64,000 bases of DNA from the NCBI GenBank assembly GCA_000151295.1, contig GG745337.1, forward strand, positions 264,195 through 328,194, given 5' to 3'. The notes under the pieces are model-generated. The model saw only the letters and a program-made list of their open reading frames with translations. It made no database searches and was not told where the DNA came from. Each line of letters opens with the position of its first letter. The stretch's first letter is position 1. Below, piece after piece: positions 42,461-54,566 of the stretch. Position numbers and translations under genes: made by a program. Source of the DNA: Allomyces macrogynus ATCC 38327. Taxonomy: Eukaryota > Blastocladiomycota > Blastocladiomycetes > Blastocladiales > Blastocladiaceae.

Positions 42461-45400
42461 ATGCGGCTGCTGCAGCGCGCGCAGTCGCTCTACTTCGAGC
42501 TGGCCTACTCGCTCACGGCCGAAAACCACCTGCTCGACCGGCTCGAGGCATTCAGCACTATTTTGGAGTTCTTCCAAGTCGCGGCCTTCATCTTCTCGCC
42601 GCACTACTCGGCGTGGAACGCGACCGACTTTCAAGATGGCCTGCAGATTGCGCTCTTGTCGTTTGACCAGGTCGCGTTCGACTATTTCTACGACGTCGCG
42701 ATTCTCGCCATGCTGCTGGCCTTCATCTCGCTTGTCGTGCAAATCTCGCGCAAGGGCGGGATCACGCAGTTCCGTATCCTGCAGCTCGCGCGGTTTCTTG
42801 TCGGCGTGCTCGGGTCGTTCATGTTCATGCCGATTGTCGAGAACGGGATTCACGCGACCTACGCGTACTTGATCGAGGGCGATACGCACACGCGCACGCT
42901 CCCGATGCTGCTCGTGCTCGATACGACGATTGTCGTGAGCCTGCTGGTCCCGACCTTCGCCATGGCGTACCTGCAAGGGCCCGACTACCGCCGGCTCACG
43001 GCCTTCTCGCACCCGTCGTCGCGCCAACACGTGCTCTTACTCGCAAGCAAAGTCGTCATGTCCGTCGCCTACGGGCTCGCGCCAACCGGCGTCTTCCCGT
43101 TCGTCTTACTCGCGTGTCTCCTCGGGCACTTGGTCGTCTCGCTCTACCTGCCGCCGTACTTTTCGCTCATCTCGAACCTGATCTGGGCGGGCCAGCAGAC
43201 CGCGCTTATCTTCGGCGCGCTGTGCCTATCGGTCCTCGCACACGTCCCGTCCCTCGCCGGGACCGGGGACGACCCGGCGCCGCTCTTCTGGATCGCGACG
43301 ATCGGGATGATCCCGGCGGGCGCGCTCGGCGGCGCCGTCTTTTTTGTTCGGTCCCGGTCGCTGCTGTCGGGCCTGTCCGTATGGACCGCCGCCACCGCGT
43401 GGCTCCGGCGCGGTCTGCGCCGGTTACTCAGGCGCGGCCCGCCAGCACCACGACGCGCGAGTTCAGCATCGGCCAAACCCGTGGAACTGCCATCGGACGT
43501 GCCGCCGTTCTCGATGCTCGCGCACCGCACGCACGCGGCGTCGCTGCTGCACCGGTGCAAGTACCCACTCGACGTGGTGTTTGCCGCGAATACGCTGTAT
43601 GTGACTTTCGGGAACGATGCGGCCGCGTACATCTTGGAGTTGCTGGCGCGCGGGACGAAGAAGTGGCCGGAGAGCGAGGTGTTGGCAGGGACCTGGATTG
43701 CGTTGGCGGCGGCGCTCGGCGACCATTCGGTGCAGCAGAAGACGTATATCCAAGGGTTGATTAGGAAGACGGTGGCGAAGCGGATTACGGCGTTGGATAC
43801 GCGGTTTGGGTTTTATTCGATCATCAAGGTGCGACTGCAGGGGACGGAAGTACAGACGATGAAACAGTGGGATTTGCAACTGACCCCTGGATGACGGCCA
43901 CATGCAGAATTTTGAGATTTCCGTGTTTCGGCAACAGGGCGAGGATACGCGGCGGCTCGACGTGCTCGACATTATTCGCTATGCACGTTGACTTCTTCTC
44001 CACCCTGCACGCTCCGCTCTCCGCTCCTCACCAACCCATTCTGCACATTGTAGCACTACAACTACACCGAGGCCATGAAACACTACCTCGCCGTGCTGAA
44101 GTGGTCGCGGCAATTCTGGAAAGTGTGCTCGCAGGACCGTGTTGCCGTCGACACCCTCGGGTTTATTGCCGACATGATGCAGGACCACCAGACGGCCGCA
44201 TTGCACCACTACCGCGCATTACTCGAGCGGTTCCCGTCGTCGGTCGCGATCCTGCGATCCTACGCGGCATTCATCATGGACTGCGTCAACAACGAGCAGC
44301 TCGGCGAGGAAATTCTCGAATTCGCCGAACGGTTGGAAGAGGACCGGGTCACGTCGGTCGCGCCAGCGCCAGTGGCGGCGGTGCGTGCACCTGCTGCGAA
44401 ATCGGCGGCGGCAGGGACGCCGGAGCTGGCGGCCGTGGACGATGCGCGCAGCGAGCACTCCGCGTCGCGGTACTCGTCGGCCACGTCGTCGGATGTGATG
44501 AGCTCGATCAATGCGCAGTCGATCTTTGATGTGGCCTCGCTCGATGAGCAGAGGAACCATGTCGCCATGGCGACACTCACGGCGATGCGAACCGCGATTC
44601 GGTACTCGCTCGTCGTGCTGGTCGTGTTGGGGATGTTGCTGTACCCGCTCGGCACCGGGTTCGTCTCAACGGTCGCGTCGTCGTCGCAGACGATCTTTGA
44701 TTCGGGCACGTTGCGCCGGTACATGAATGTCGGCGCGCAGGCATTGCGCAACCTGCAATTGGGCGCGCTGAGCACGACAAACACGACGACAATTGCCGCG
44801 CTGCAAGCGCCGGTGTTAACGGCGGCCGAGACGGTTTATACGTCGCTGAACACGGTGTTTTACCAGACGACGCAGTCGCTCGACGACCAGCTCGTGCAGT
44901 ACCTGACGACGGGCACGACTTTGACCGACAAGGCGTTTGCAAGGATTGCCACCAAACTCTCGCCCCTCGGGTTCATGGAATTCTTCTACCTTGCGCTCTA
45001 CTGGGGCGGATTGATTTCGCCCACGACCGTCGCGACCGACTCGAATGTGGCCTGGGGAATCGCCAACTCGCAGCCCAGTTCGTTCTTTGATCTGGTCCAG
45101 GGCGTCGTTGCGGCGTACCAAGGCAACTACGAGGCCAACGTGCGTTTACGCGCGAACTCCCTGCAAATCGCCGCAATGCTTGCGACGCTCGTCCCGCTGC
45201 TCGTCTTTATCCTCTTCTTCATCCCGAAATGGCTCCGATTGCGCCGCGAACTCGAGGCCACGACGAGCCTGTTTGCGCGAATTCCGCGCAAAGTTGCGGG
45301 CATTCTCGCGGCCGACATGAAGGAACGCATCCAGTCGAAACTCGAGTCCGAGGGCATGATTGACGTTGGCGGCGCGCGCACTGGCGGCCGTTTCGGGGCC

Positions 45401-46827
45401 ACGACGGGCGCCACCGAGCCGGACCACGACCTTGACGACCGTGCCGGCACGTCGGGCAAGGAAAGTCACGCGCACCAGACACTGGCGATGCGCGTCTTGC
45501 TCGTCTACCTCGGCGCGTTCATTCTCGCGCTCATGGTCGTGATCGCGTTCACCATGTGTCTCGTGCAGCCCATCTGGATGATGTTTGAGCGCGGGTCGCT
45601 CGTGAACTACATCGGGATGCGGCTCTCGATCGTGTTGCGCATCCAGTACGAGACGCTCGAACTCGCGCGACTGCCCGCGGGCGACCCGATGCGCGACGTG
45701 TGGAAAGCCGCGCTCACGGAGCATCTTGATTTACTCGGGTCGGTGCACAACAGCGTGCTCTACGGGAATGCCGCCCTCGGCTTACCACGCACCGTCGGGC
45801 TCGTTCCGGGCGCCGACGCGGCCACGTTCGCGCCGTCGTGCAGTTTGGGGATTCCGTGCCTGTCGCTTGACGAGGCCATCACGTTCCTGACGACGCGCGT
45901 GCGGCTGATCATGCAGAACCCGAGCGGCGCCACGTGGTTGGACTTGGCGCAGATCGCCGAGATTGCGAGCTTGGACGGAAATTTCGCGACGCGGACAGCA
46001 ACGGCGCGAATCGCGTTCATGAGCATGAACGAGAGCACGATCAATAGCTACCAGACGGCGGCAACGGCGATTTTCGCGAGCATGTTCCCGCTGTCGTTGA
46101 TCGTCGCGTATTTTTTGATTATGACGGCAAGAACTGTGCGCGATCGTATTCGCCGCACGCGGTACGTTTTTGATTTATTTTTTGATTCTCGCCGGTGCAT
46201 GCCCATGGATTCTGACCCATCGTCCTCTTTCACAGGAACATTCTCTTCCAGCTCCCGACCGACACGATCCAGGGCGTCCCGGCGATCCGCGACTACCTCT
46301 CCCACGGCACGATCGAGGCCGCGCTCCCGTCGCGCTCCTTCTCCAAAGACAAGGACAAGAGCGCGAAATTCCCCGCCACTGTCACCACTGCCATCACCCC
46401 GGCCGACGAGTACGACCCCTGCACCGCGGACAAGCGCCGCGACCTGGAAGTCGGCGCGGGCGTTGCGCGCCGCGTCAGTTTCAACGTGCGCGCGCCGGAC
46501 GCGCCCGCACCAGCGATCGTGCTCGATGGCGCGAGCGATGAAGAAGGTGCCGGAGTCGTCGTGCAGCGGCGGCGGAGTAGTTTGACGGACCCGGGCGGCC
46601 GCCGCGCGTCAGTCGGGTCGGCGAGTACCGGCGCGCGCACGCGGAGTACCTGGTCGTCGGGAGGGTCGCTCGACGGCGCGGGGCGCGTGTCGGTGGAGTC
46701 GGTTGGGGAGAGTGAGCCGATGGTGATGGGCGGGGACGAGGGGGATGGGGAGAGGGATTGGCTGAGCTCGGGGAGCTTGGGGCCGCCGATGCAGGCGTCG
46801 GACGAGGACGTGCGTGTGGGCGAGTAG
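42461..46827 (+). CDS. TmcB-like large multi-pass membrane protein
   Basis: Four exons (42461-43849, 43908-43982, 44054-46161, 46236-46827) give 1387 aa. The N-terminal third has about seven hydrophobic helices (for example LLVLDTTIVVSLLVPTFAMA, FPFVLLACLLGHLVVSLYL). A TPR-like soluble part follows (YTEAMKHYLAVLKWSRQFW, FIADMMQDHQTAALHHYRAL), as in the tiny-macrocysts TmcB/TmcC family of amoebae and zoosporic fungi. Then come four more membrane helices (about 44600-44660, 45165-45225, 45490-45560, 46060-46130) and a Ser/Gly-rich acidic cytosolic tail. Function of the family is poorly known; in Dictyostelium tmc genes affect macrocyst formation and in other lineages they are proposed sensors. 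Intron 2 (43983-44053) is GC-AG with donor GCACGT, needed to keep the frame. Confidence 0.78.
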
Positions 46828-47134
46828 CGGCCAGAAGGAGGGACTGGCGTTGAATGGGACTGGCGAGGGCGCGGGGACTTGTATTTAGGTCAATCGTATG
46901 CGCAGATTAGTTGAGCAGTAGACGCGACTGGATTTTCGTCGTCAGCAGCTTGGGTGGTCTCGGCCCGCGTTCCCAACACACGCGCCGGTTGGCGATCACA
47001 GCCGGCCCCGCTTGCGCTGCGCACCAGCTCGCCGCTCTCCACCAGCCAGCACCACGCACCGCCGCAGCGACTCGCTGCGCCGCACATTCACGCTCGACCA
47101 TCTCCCCGGCGCCGCGACGACTCCTAGCAGAACC
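46828..47134. other. Intergenic
   Basis: 307 bp between the TmcB-like stop and the MATH-BTB start; nothing recognised. Confidence 0.4.
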
Positions 47135-49438
47135 ATGCAGGGCCCCGCGCGCATCGGCGCACCCTTCCTGACGACGACGCCGCTGCCAAACCCCGGCGAT
47201 GGCAGCAGCGCGGCACGCACGGAGCCGCCGGGACCACACCCGGACGGACTCGAATACATTTACCGGTGCGTCTTTCGTCTCGTCGTCGCGCCGGATCCGG
47301 ATTGAGCACCGGACTGACGCGTCGCGGTGTGTAGGTGGCGCGTCGAGAACTGGTCGCAGCTGACGCCCGCGACCGAGTACCGGTCCCCAGCGTTTTATGC
47401 CGACGAATTGCCGTGGACGATCAAGGTGTACAAGGGGCGGCAGCGGAACCCGCAGGTGCGGATGATGGACCGGACACGCCATGATGCCGCGCGTGATCTT
47501 GACCAGCCGGAACCGCTCGTCTAGGCATTTTCCGTCTACCTCGGGTGCGACCAGCCGATGGTCGCGATTAAAAAGCAGCTGCGGATCGCGTTCCATGTCG
47601 AGCATCCGGCACCGAGTGCGGGCAGTGCTGGGCAGGCCGGGAACGCGCCGGCGAGCGCGCCCGCCGAGTTTGTCAAGTATGAGCGGCCGGTTTGGTTCTC
47701 GTCGCGTACGTTCATGCCGTGCACGTCGTCGCTCCGTGATGGCGGGTGGTTTAACATGATGGCGGCGGACGGTAGGGCACTCGACGTGGGGCGAGGAGTC
47801 GCTGCTCACCCTGCCCGAGGTCGCAGCGTCGTATGTCAAGGACGACGGTACGGGCACATTTACCTGGACGGCGGAATCAGGCAGACCTCTCACCGTGCGC
47901 GGATCGCAGTGCTGATTGTGGGCTGCCGGTTTGCAGTTCTTTCGAGCGTGCACGACCCGCCAATCCTGCCCACGTCCCCCCTGCCCGACCTGTTCCAGTC
48001 AGAGATGTTCTCCGGTAAGTATCAACGCCGCCGATGTCTTCACCGACAGCTCGTCTGATCCGCCGCGAATCACCACGACTAGACGTGACCGTCCTCGTCC
48101 ACTGGCACGCGGCCGACACCCCGACCGCGTTCCACGCGCACCGGCTCGTGCTCGCGTCGCAATCCACCTACTTCGCGACGCTCCTTTACTCCCCCCATTT
48201 CGCCGAGGCGCACCAGCCTACCGTGACCCTCACGCACACCGACCCGCTCGCCTTCCAGCGGCTCCTCGCATTCCTCTACGGCCGCGCCGACACGACGCGC
48301 GCGACGCTCGACGACCTCGAAGTATGTCTCGCGACCGCCGACCGGTTCGGGGCGGACCACTGGAAACCGGCACTCATGCGCGACGCGCGGCAGTGGATCG
48401 CCGACGCGACAGTCTGGCGCGTCTGGGCGCTCGCGCTGGCCTACGGGTGCGCGACCACGGCGGGACAGTGCGCCGCGTACGTGGCCGCGCATTTCGCGAG
48501 GCTCGCGCGGCTCGTCATGGCGCCCGAGACGGTCGTCGTGCCGCGGTCGCGTCGCCGCCGCCCATCGCAGCCGCCCAGGAGGACGACGCGATGCAGGATC
48601 TGGCGCCGGCCGGCGCAACCAACGCCGACGGAACCGGGTCGCGAACGAAGTGGCCGCAGTGTCGGCGCCGAAGGGTCGTAGGGTGTTTTGGAGGTAGTTC
48701 GAGCGCGCGCGCACGTTGACGCAGTCCCGCTTATCCAACACTATCCAACACCACGTGGCCGTGCAGCACCAGACGACCGAAGCCGGTGTGTTGGGCGATA
48801 TTTCGGTCGACCTGATGCGCGCGGTCCTGCACGCCGACGCGCTCAATACGGATGGCGAGGAACAGGTGTTTGAGTTTGTCGCCGCGTGGACGAAATATCA
48901 TTTTGGCGACGTTTCCACCCCTACGGGAGAGAATCTGGTCGCGGCCGCGGCCGAGGCCGACGCCTGTGCCGACACGATCGACGACCACGACCTGGACCCA
49001 CCGTTCGTCGACGCCGTGACGATCACGACCGGCACGCTCGTACTCGATTCGGCGAGCGCACGGTGCGCATCGGCCGCGTCGACGATCGCACCGTCCATGG
49101 TCGCCGCAGCCGCGGCCGAGGATGCGGCAGCGGCCGCGATCATGACGAGTCTCTTGCCGTGGGTGCGGTTCCCGACGATGCACCGGCAGTACCTGGTCGA
49201 CCAGGTCGAGGAGACGGCGCACATGATGCGGTGGAGTGTGATGAAGGATTTGCTCTTGCACGCCTACAAGCACCACTTGTTTGGCGGGCAGACGAATCGT
49301 TCGGGTGCAAGTGGTGCGGATGCGGACAATGTGGCGAGTGCGCAAGAACCGCGCGGCCGCCGGATGTGGGAGACGTGCTCGACGGTGCCGCGCGCGCGCG
49401 TGATGATGAGCGAGGAGTTGGCCGGGGACGGCGAGTAA
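47135..49438 (+). CDS. MATH-BTB(-BACK) domain protein
   Basis: Likely adaptor of a CUL3 ubiquitin ligase by family. Early exons fit exactly: 47135-47265, 47335-47455, 47525-47735, 47776-47894, 47999-48014 and 48083 onward. The MATH/TRAF part is WRVENWSQLTPATEYRSPAF, LPWTIKVYKG, SVYLGCDQP and TWGEESLLTLPEV. The BTB part is DVTVLVHWHA, FHAHRLVLASQSTYFATLL, LAFQRLLAFLYGR. A BACK-like segment follows (ISVDLMRAVLHADALNTDGE-EQVFEFVAAWTKYH) with an Ala-rich end. The 40-nt intron 47736-47775 and the 16-nt exon 5 are required to stay in frame. The junction between BTB and BACK (about 48530-48722) is not resolved. The stop is 195 bp from the convergent DUF3128 gene. Confidence 0.78.
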
Positions 49439-49633
49439 CGAAAGTGGAGCAGGCGAGGAAATGGATCGCACGTCGAGGCAAGAGCGAGATGTGGACGAGT
49501 GAGAACGGTTCTGCTGATGCTGGCATTTCGAATAACAATGGAGCAGTTCAATGCGGAATGTCGTTCAAGGGGAACACAAATGTACAGGGAACTAATCCGA
49601 TCTACGCGGCACATCTCACAACGCACACCAGTT

Positions 49634-50120
49634 TTACACGGCGGTCGTGCTCGTGTCGACGAGCGGGTGCGTCGACCAGTTGGCCTCGGGCGGGAAGTTT
49701 TCTGGCGGCTGCACGATTCCGACCGAATGAGCGTGAGGAATGGTCCGCGGTATCAATATAAACCTTCTCCACCCGTTCACACACCTTGTCGCGGAGTTCC
49801 CAGACGTCGAGCGAGCTCGGCTTCTTCTTGGCCTCGGCCTCGAGTACGGCGCGGCGTTCACGAATCATTTCCTGATCCACGGTCAAGAGAGCGTGTCAGC
49901 AAATCATGAACGTTGGCGCAATCGGGTTCGCGGTCGAGCGCGGTCGTGCACAGACCCTGGCTTCTTCGGCGGGCTTGGGCTTGACCGAGAGACAAAACTT
50001 GAACTGCTCCCATTTCGCCGTGCAGTCGGACTTGGCCCCGTAGCGGTAGTAGCTGAGCGCCTGATACGTGAAGGCTACGCGGGCCATATCGATTGTTGCA
50101 GCGGTTAATTGGTTGTCCAT
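49634..50120 (-). CDS. DUF3128 family protein (EMI1 / C22orf39-like)
   Basis: Small protein of 108 aa from exons 49956-50120, 49785-49871 and 49634-49708. The signature SYYRYGAKSDCTAKWEQFKFCL matches the Tyr-Arg-Tyr-Gly ... Asp-Cys ... Trp ... Phe-Cys pattern of DUF3128, a twin-cysteine family that includes yeast Emi1 and animal C22orf39. The second exon is helical and charged (EMIRERRAVLEAEAKKKPSS), and the last ends NFPPEANWSTHPL. Emi1 is tied to meiotic induction and mitochondrial function in yeast; nothing in this sequence narrows the role. Divergent to PRP24/SART3, with 522 bp between starts. Confidence 0.82.
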
Positions 50121-50642
50121 TCATGTTGCTGATGGGTTGTTGGGGGGTCGCGATTGATATCAACAGTAGCAGGTATAGACGGCGCTCAGCGCGTCGCTAA
50201 TGCTGCAAGTGTCGTCGGGCTCGGGATACGGCGAGGGCATTTTTCGTGGAGGACGCGGACGGTGGTTGTGATGGCCAACCAGCTTTAGGGTGGCCGACAT
50301 GATCGCTGCGGTGGAGCGAGGCTGTCGGATGCATCGCCACAAAGTGACCGCGACGCGATCGCCTCCACCGCAAACATCCACTGCTGCACACCATCGTCGT
50401 CAAAGCAGCGGCTGCAGCAAGCAAGCAGAATCTTGTCTGATTCGCGAGCAAACGACGTGCAACGAGCTGCAAGACGCTGCACAACAGACTTGGCGACGTT
50501 GGACGGTCCCGCCAGCGCGCGCAGCAACTCCGGGATCACACCCAAGCCGAAGCACACGACCGCATATCCGCTCGCCAGCCAAGAATATTTACGAGATTCC
50601 TGTCTTTTCTCGACAACGAGGAGGATATCAAGTACCACTGTC
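50121..50642. promoter_or_regulatory. Divergent intergenic region DUF3128 / PRP24
   Basis: 522 bp between divergent starts. No TATA box; short open frames lack support. Confidence 0.4.
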
Positions 50643-53600
50643 ATGGCGTCTCTCAGCTTCAAACGGCGCCAACAGCTCAAGAGCGACCCGACCAAGCTGC
50701 AGGAAGCGCAGTTGACCGAAGGTGCTCGAAACATGCACTACGCTGCCCCGTACATGATTGAACCTGTGCTCAACTCATCACGATCAGGGACCTGCGCTCC
50801 GTAGAGCAATGGAGGACGTGGCTGCACGAGGAGGTCGGCATGGCCACGGACCGCGACGAAAAGACGGCTGTCGTCCCGATTTTCGAAGCTGCCGTCGCCA
50901 ATTTCCCAAGTACGCACACGTTTTCCCGTGAACCCTGTTCTTGTGCGCGCCAATAACTGATCTTGAAATAGGCGCCGAGATTTGGCTCCTGTATTGCCGG
51001 TTTGTCCTTGACGACGTGCGCACGTGCCTCGAGGTCCGGCGTGAGGCGCCCGAGTACGCCGAGGACCCCGTGCTCGCGTTCCCGGACGACGTCATGGCAG
51101 TGTTCCGCCGGGCGGTCGAGTTGCACGGGTTCCATTTCGCCAAGGGTTCCGAGATCTGGGGCCTCTTCATGGAGTTTTTGACGATGGCCGAGTACGACCC
51201 TGTTTGATGGTGGTGACCGCGTGTTTATTTGCCCAGAGTCTCACGAACCGAATCCGATTTTGTTTCACAGGATGCCCGTGAAGGCTCGGCGATCCGCGTT
51301 CGTCGAGCAGTTGAGGATCCCGCACCGCGGTACGTTTGAATACTTCATGCTTTGCCGACCAATCTTTCGCTCACGGTCCCATGCTTTCTGACCTTAGCTC
51401 TGTCTGACACGTTCTCGGCTTATTCGCGGTTCGAATTCTCTGCCTGCAACAACGTGGCCACCGAGTACGAGATGCACATGGCCGAGGGCAACGCGCTCTA
51501 CCAGGCGATGCTCACGCTGACCGCCGACCTCGAGCAGTACGAGACGGCCGTGGCCAGCAGCAGCGACGACCGCCCCGCCGCGGCCGCGGCGTACATCGAG
51601 CACGTCAAGCAACTCGCAGCCGCCGACCTACTCTCCGCTGCCGCCATCCCGGCCATTTACGAGCGCGCGGTCACGGAATGGGGCCCATCCGCCGCTCCGC
51701 TCTGGACGAACTACGTGCAGTGGACCAAGACCGCAAGCGGCACGGCGTGGTCCGACGACCTGGCACGTGTCGCTGACCGCGCGCTCGTCGCATGTCCGAC
51801 CGAGGCGGACGTGTTCCGGCACTGGCTTCGCGTCGCGGTCGCGACCAACGTCTCCAGCGGCCGCGTCTACCAGCAATTCACGCGGTTCCTGGCCCAGTGC
51901 GGGAGTATCGACGCGTTCCATGCCGTGGCGCTCGAGGGCGTGTGGGCGCTCGAGCGGTGCGGGCTCGGTGTCCAGTCGGTGCTCGAAACGGCTATGGAAG
52001 TACGCGCTCAAAGGTTCCCCGACGCAGTCCCGGTCTCTTTTGCGCTCGACGAATGGTGCCTGTGCTGGGTCGCGCGCGGCAAGGCTGATGCAGGCAAAGA
52101 AGCTGTTCTGGTGGCCGTATTCGAGATTGTCAAGTCGCGGTGCACGGCGGCAGCAACGTGGGCGCGCGTGCTCTCGATTTTGACCGCGCTGCCGCCATCA
52201 CTGGCTGCGGGCGTCCCGGACCTGGCCTCCACCGAAAGCACGCGCGCGCTGTTCCATGCCGTGCTCGGTAAACTCGTCGACGACCCGACGCCCGTGCTCG
52301 AGGTGATGCTGGCCTGGGAGTACGCGCACGGGACGATGCCGGACGTCGAGACCGTCGCTGCGCAAATCGACTACTACCGCGCATACTACGCGCAGTACTA
52401 CCAGTATGCGGCCGAGACGGCGGTCGCCGCTGCGCCTGAGCCCGACGACGTGGTCATGGCCGACGCCGCGGCACCCGCGCCCACGGCGCGACGCGAAAAG
52501 CGCAAGGGCGGTGACTCGTCGTCTGCGGACCGGGACAGCAAGCGGACCAAGCCAACGATGACCGACGAGGCCAAGATCGAGAAGCTGAACCGCACGATTC
52601 TCGTCAAGCATGTTGCGCCCGAGCAGGAAGGCGGCATCCGGCGCATGTTTGCGCCGTTCGGCACGATTCGTGACGTGCGGTTTTTGCCGCGCAAGCCCAA
52701 CGCCGACGAGGACGGTGACGAGGACGGCACGACATTGGCGTTTGTCCAGTTCACGACAACCGACGCGGTTCTCGAAGCGTTCAAGAACCGCAAGGACCTG
52801 ACATTCGCGACCGGCGTGCCCGTCCGGTTCGAAATGGCTGCCGGGTCGACATTTGACCCGCTCGCCGTCCTGCGCGAAGAGAAGGCGGCCGCGATCGAGC
52901 GCGTCGCGCAGGAAAAGGAGCGCAAGCACGCGGCGTATTCGCGCGCCGACCAGTCGGGCACGACCGTGTTTGTGGCCAACGTGCACAAGCGCGTCGATGC
53001 CGAGATGTTGCGCAAGGTGTTTGCGCGTGACGGGCGGAACGTCACGGATGTGCGGCTCATGGTCACCAAGCACGGCGAGTCCAAGGGGTACGGGTACATA
53101 GAGTTTGCGACGCGCGACGAAGCGCTCGCGGCGGTCGCTGCGCTCGATGGGCACGTCTTGCCCGAGGAAGCACCGAACGGGCGCGCGATTTCGGTGGCTA
53201 TGTCGGACCCGTCGAAGCGCAAGAACGCGGGCAAGGTCGTGGAACCGGCGACCAAGGCACCGGCGCTAGTGCCCATGGACGTAGTCAGCGTCGACGGCGA
53301 CTCCAAGATCCCGACCCCGCGCGGGGCTCGGTCCGCGACGCCCGAACCATCATCGGCACGCGACATGACCCCGCAGCCGGAAACCCCGCAGGACGACGAC
53401 GTGGCCATGGCCGAGGCGACCGACCGCGCCGAGGACCGCGCTGCGTCCGCGACTCCCGTCCCTGATGACCGTCCCGCCGCCGTCGCCGGCACCCGCGTGC
53501 GCGACCTCGACCCGCGTGTGCTGTTTGTTAGCAACGTCGCATTCGTCACCAAGGAACCTGCGCTGCGCGCCAAATTCGCGCCGTTTGGCGAGATCACCCA

Positions 53601-54396
53601 ATTCCGCGCGCTCAAGACGCCGCAGGGCAAGCCGCGCGGGATCGTGTTTGTCTCGTTCGCCGACGCCGACGCGGCGCAGGCGGCGATCGCTGCTCTGCAC
53701 GGGACCACGCTCGACGGGCGCACCTTGTCGGTCCAAGTTGCATCCCCGACCCGCGCAGCTGGCGCGGCTGGGGCCAAGCAGCAGGAGCGGTTGCAGACGG
53801 ACCAGCGCGCGCGCAACGACCAGGTCCGCGAACGTGCGTTGCGGCAGGTGCAGGCGGACGCGGCCAAGCGCGCGGCTGCGCCTGTCGACCGCGAGGCCAG
53901 GCGTGTTGCGCGCAAGGCGTTTGTGCGGAATGTGCCATCGGGAACGACCGAGGAGGGTGTGCGCGCGTGGCTCACGCCGGAACTTGTCGCTGGATTGACG
54001 CACGTGTCAGTCGCGGACGAGGCCGCGGGCGGGAAGCTCCACGCGATCCTGTCGTTTGCGGACGAGGCGATGGCGGCGGCGGCTGTGTTGCTGCTGAACC
54101 GGAAGAAAGTGGAGGGTGGGGCCGAGCTGTTTGCTGAGCATAAGCGGCTGTCGGCGGCGCCGATCCGGGGGGCGAACGCAGCTGCACCGGCGGCGCCGAT
54201 GCTTGCGCCGACGACGTTGCGCCGCGGCGCGCACGGTAAGCAGAGGATCAAGGTCACGGCTGCACCCAAGCCAGCAACGTCAGACGCGATGGTTGTCGAG
54301 GAGTCGGGAGCGGTGGAGAAGGGGGCAGAAAAGGCTTCACTGGCACCCAAGAGCAACGACTTTTTCCGGACGCTATTCACGGCGGGTAAGAAGTGA
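50643..54396 (+). CDS. PRP24: U6 snRNP recycling factor (PRP24/SART3 type, HAT + four RRM)
   Basis: Anneals U4 and U6 snRNAs after splicing. Exons 50643-50749, 50788-50909, 50972-51191, 51271-51329 and 51398-54396 give 1168 aa. The N-terminal half is HAT repeats (EQWRTWLHEEV, EIWLLYCRFVLDDV, AAPLWTNYVQW, EADVFRHWLRVAV). Three clear RRMs follow: RTILVKHVAPEQ... at about 52590-52840, TVFVANVHKRVDAEMLRKVF with KGYGYIEFA at about 52968-53215, and VLFVSNVAFVTKEPALRAKF with RGIVFVSFA at about 53518-53745. A degenerate fourth starts KAFVRNVPSG (about 53918). The last residues, SNDFFRTLFTAGKK, match the C-terminal LSm-binding motif of Prp24/SART3. HAT repeats are absent from budding-yeast Prp24 but present in SART3, so architecture is SART3-like. 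The first intron is only 38 nt. Confidence 0.93.
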
Positions 54397-54504
54397 AGTG
54401 CGAGAAGGTGAGAAGGGCGAGAAGGGCGTGCCGCGCTTTGGAAAAATACAGAAAACACAGTCTCGTCTCGTTTGTCGAACTTTCAGAACATGCTTGGAAT
54501 CCAT

Positions 54505-54566
54505 TTCCTATCATGATTGACGACCTGCTTGACCGGAATCCAACTCCTATCATGATTGGCGACCGC
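54505..54566 (+). repeat. Short imperfect tandem repeat
   Basis: Two copies of a roughly 28-bp unit (GGAATCCA, two variable bases, then TCCTATCATGATTG and CGACC), offset by about 39 bp, just downstream of PRP24. Meaning unknown. Confidence 0.7.

Noticed and set aside
47909..47936. 28-nt intron in the MATH-BTB gene
   Set aside because: It gives the wrong frame. The 104-nt intron 47895-47998 with a pyrimidine-rich 3' end restores the BTB frame.
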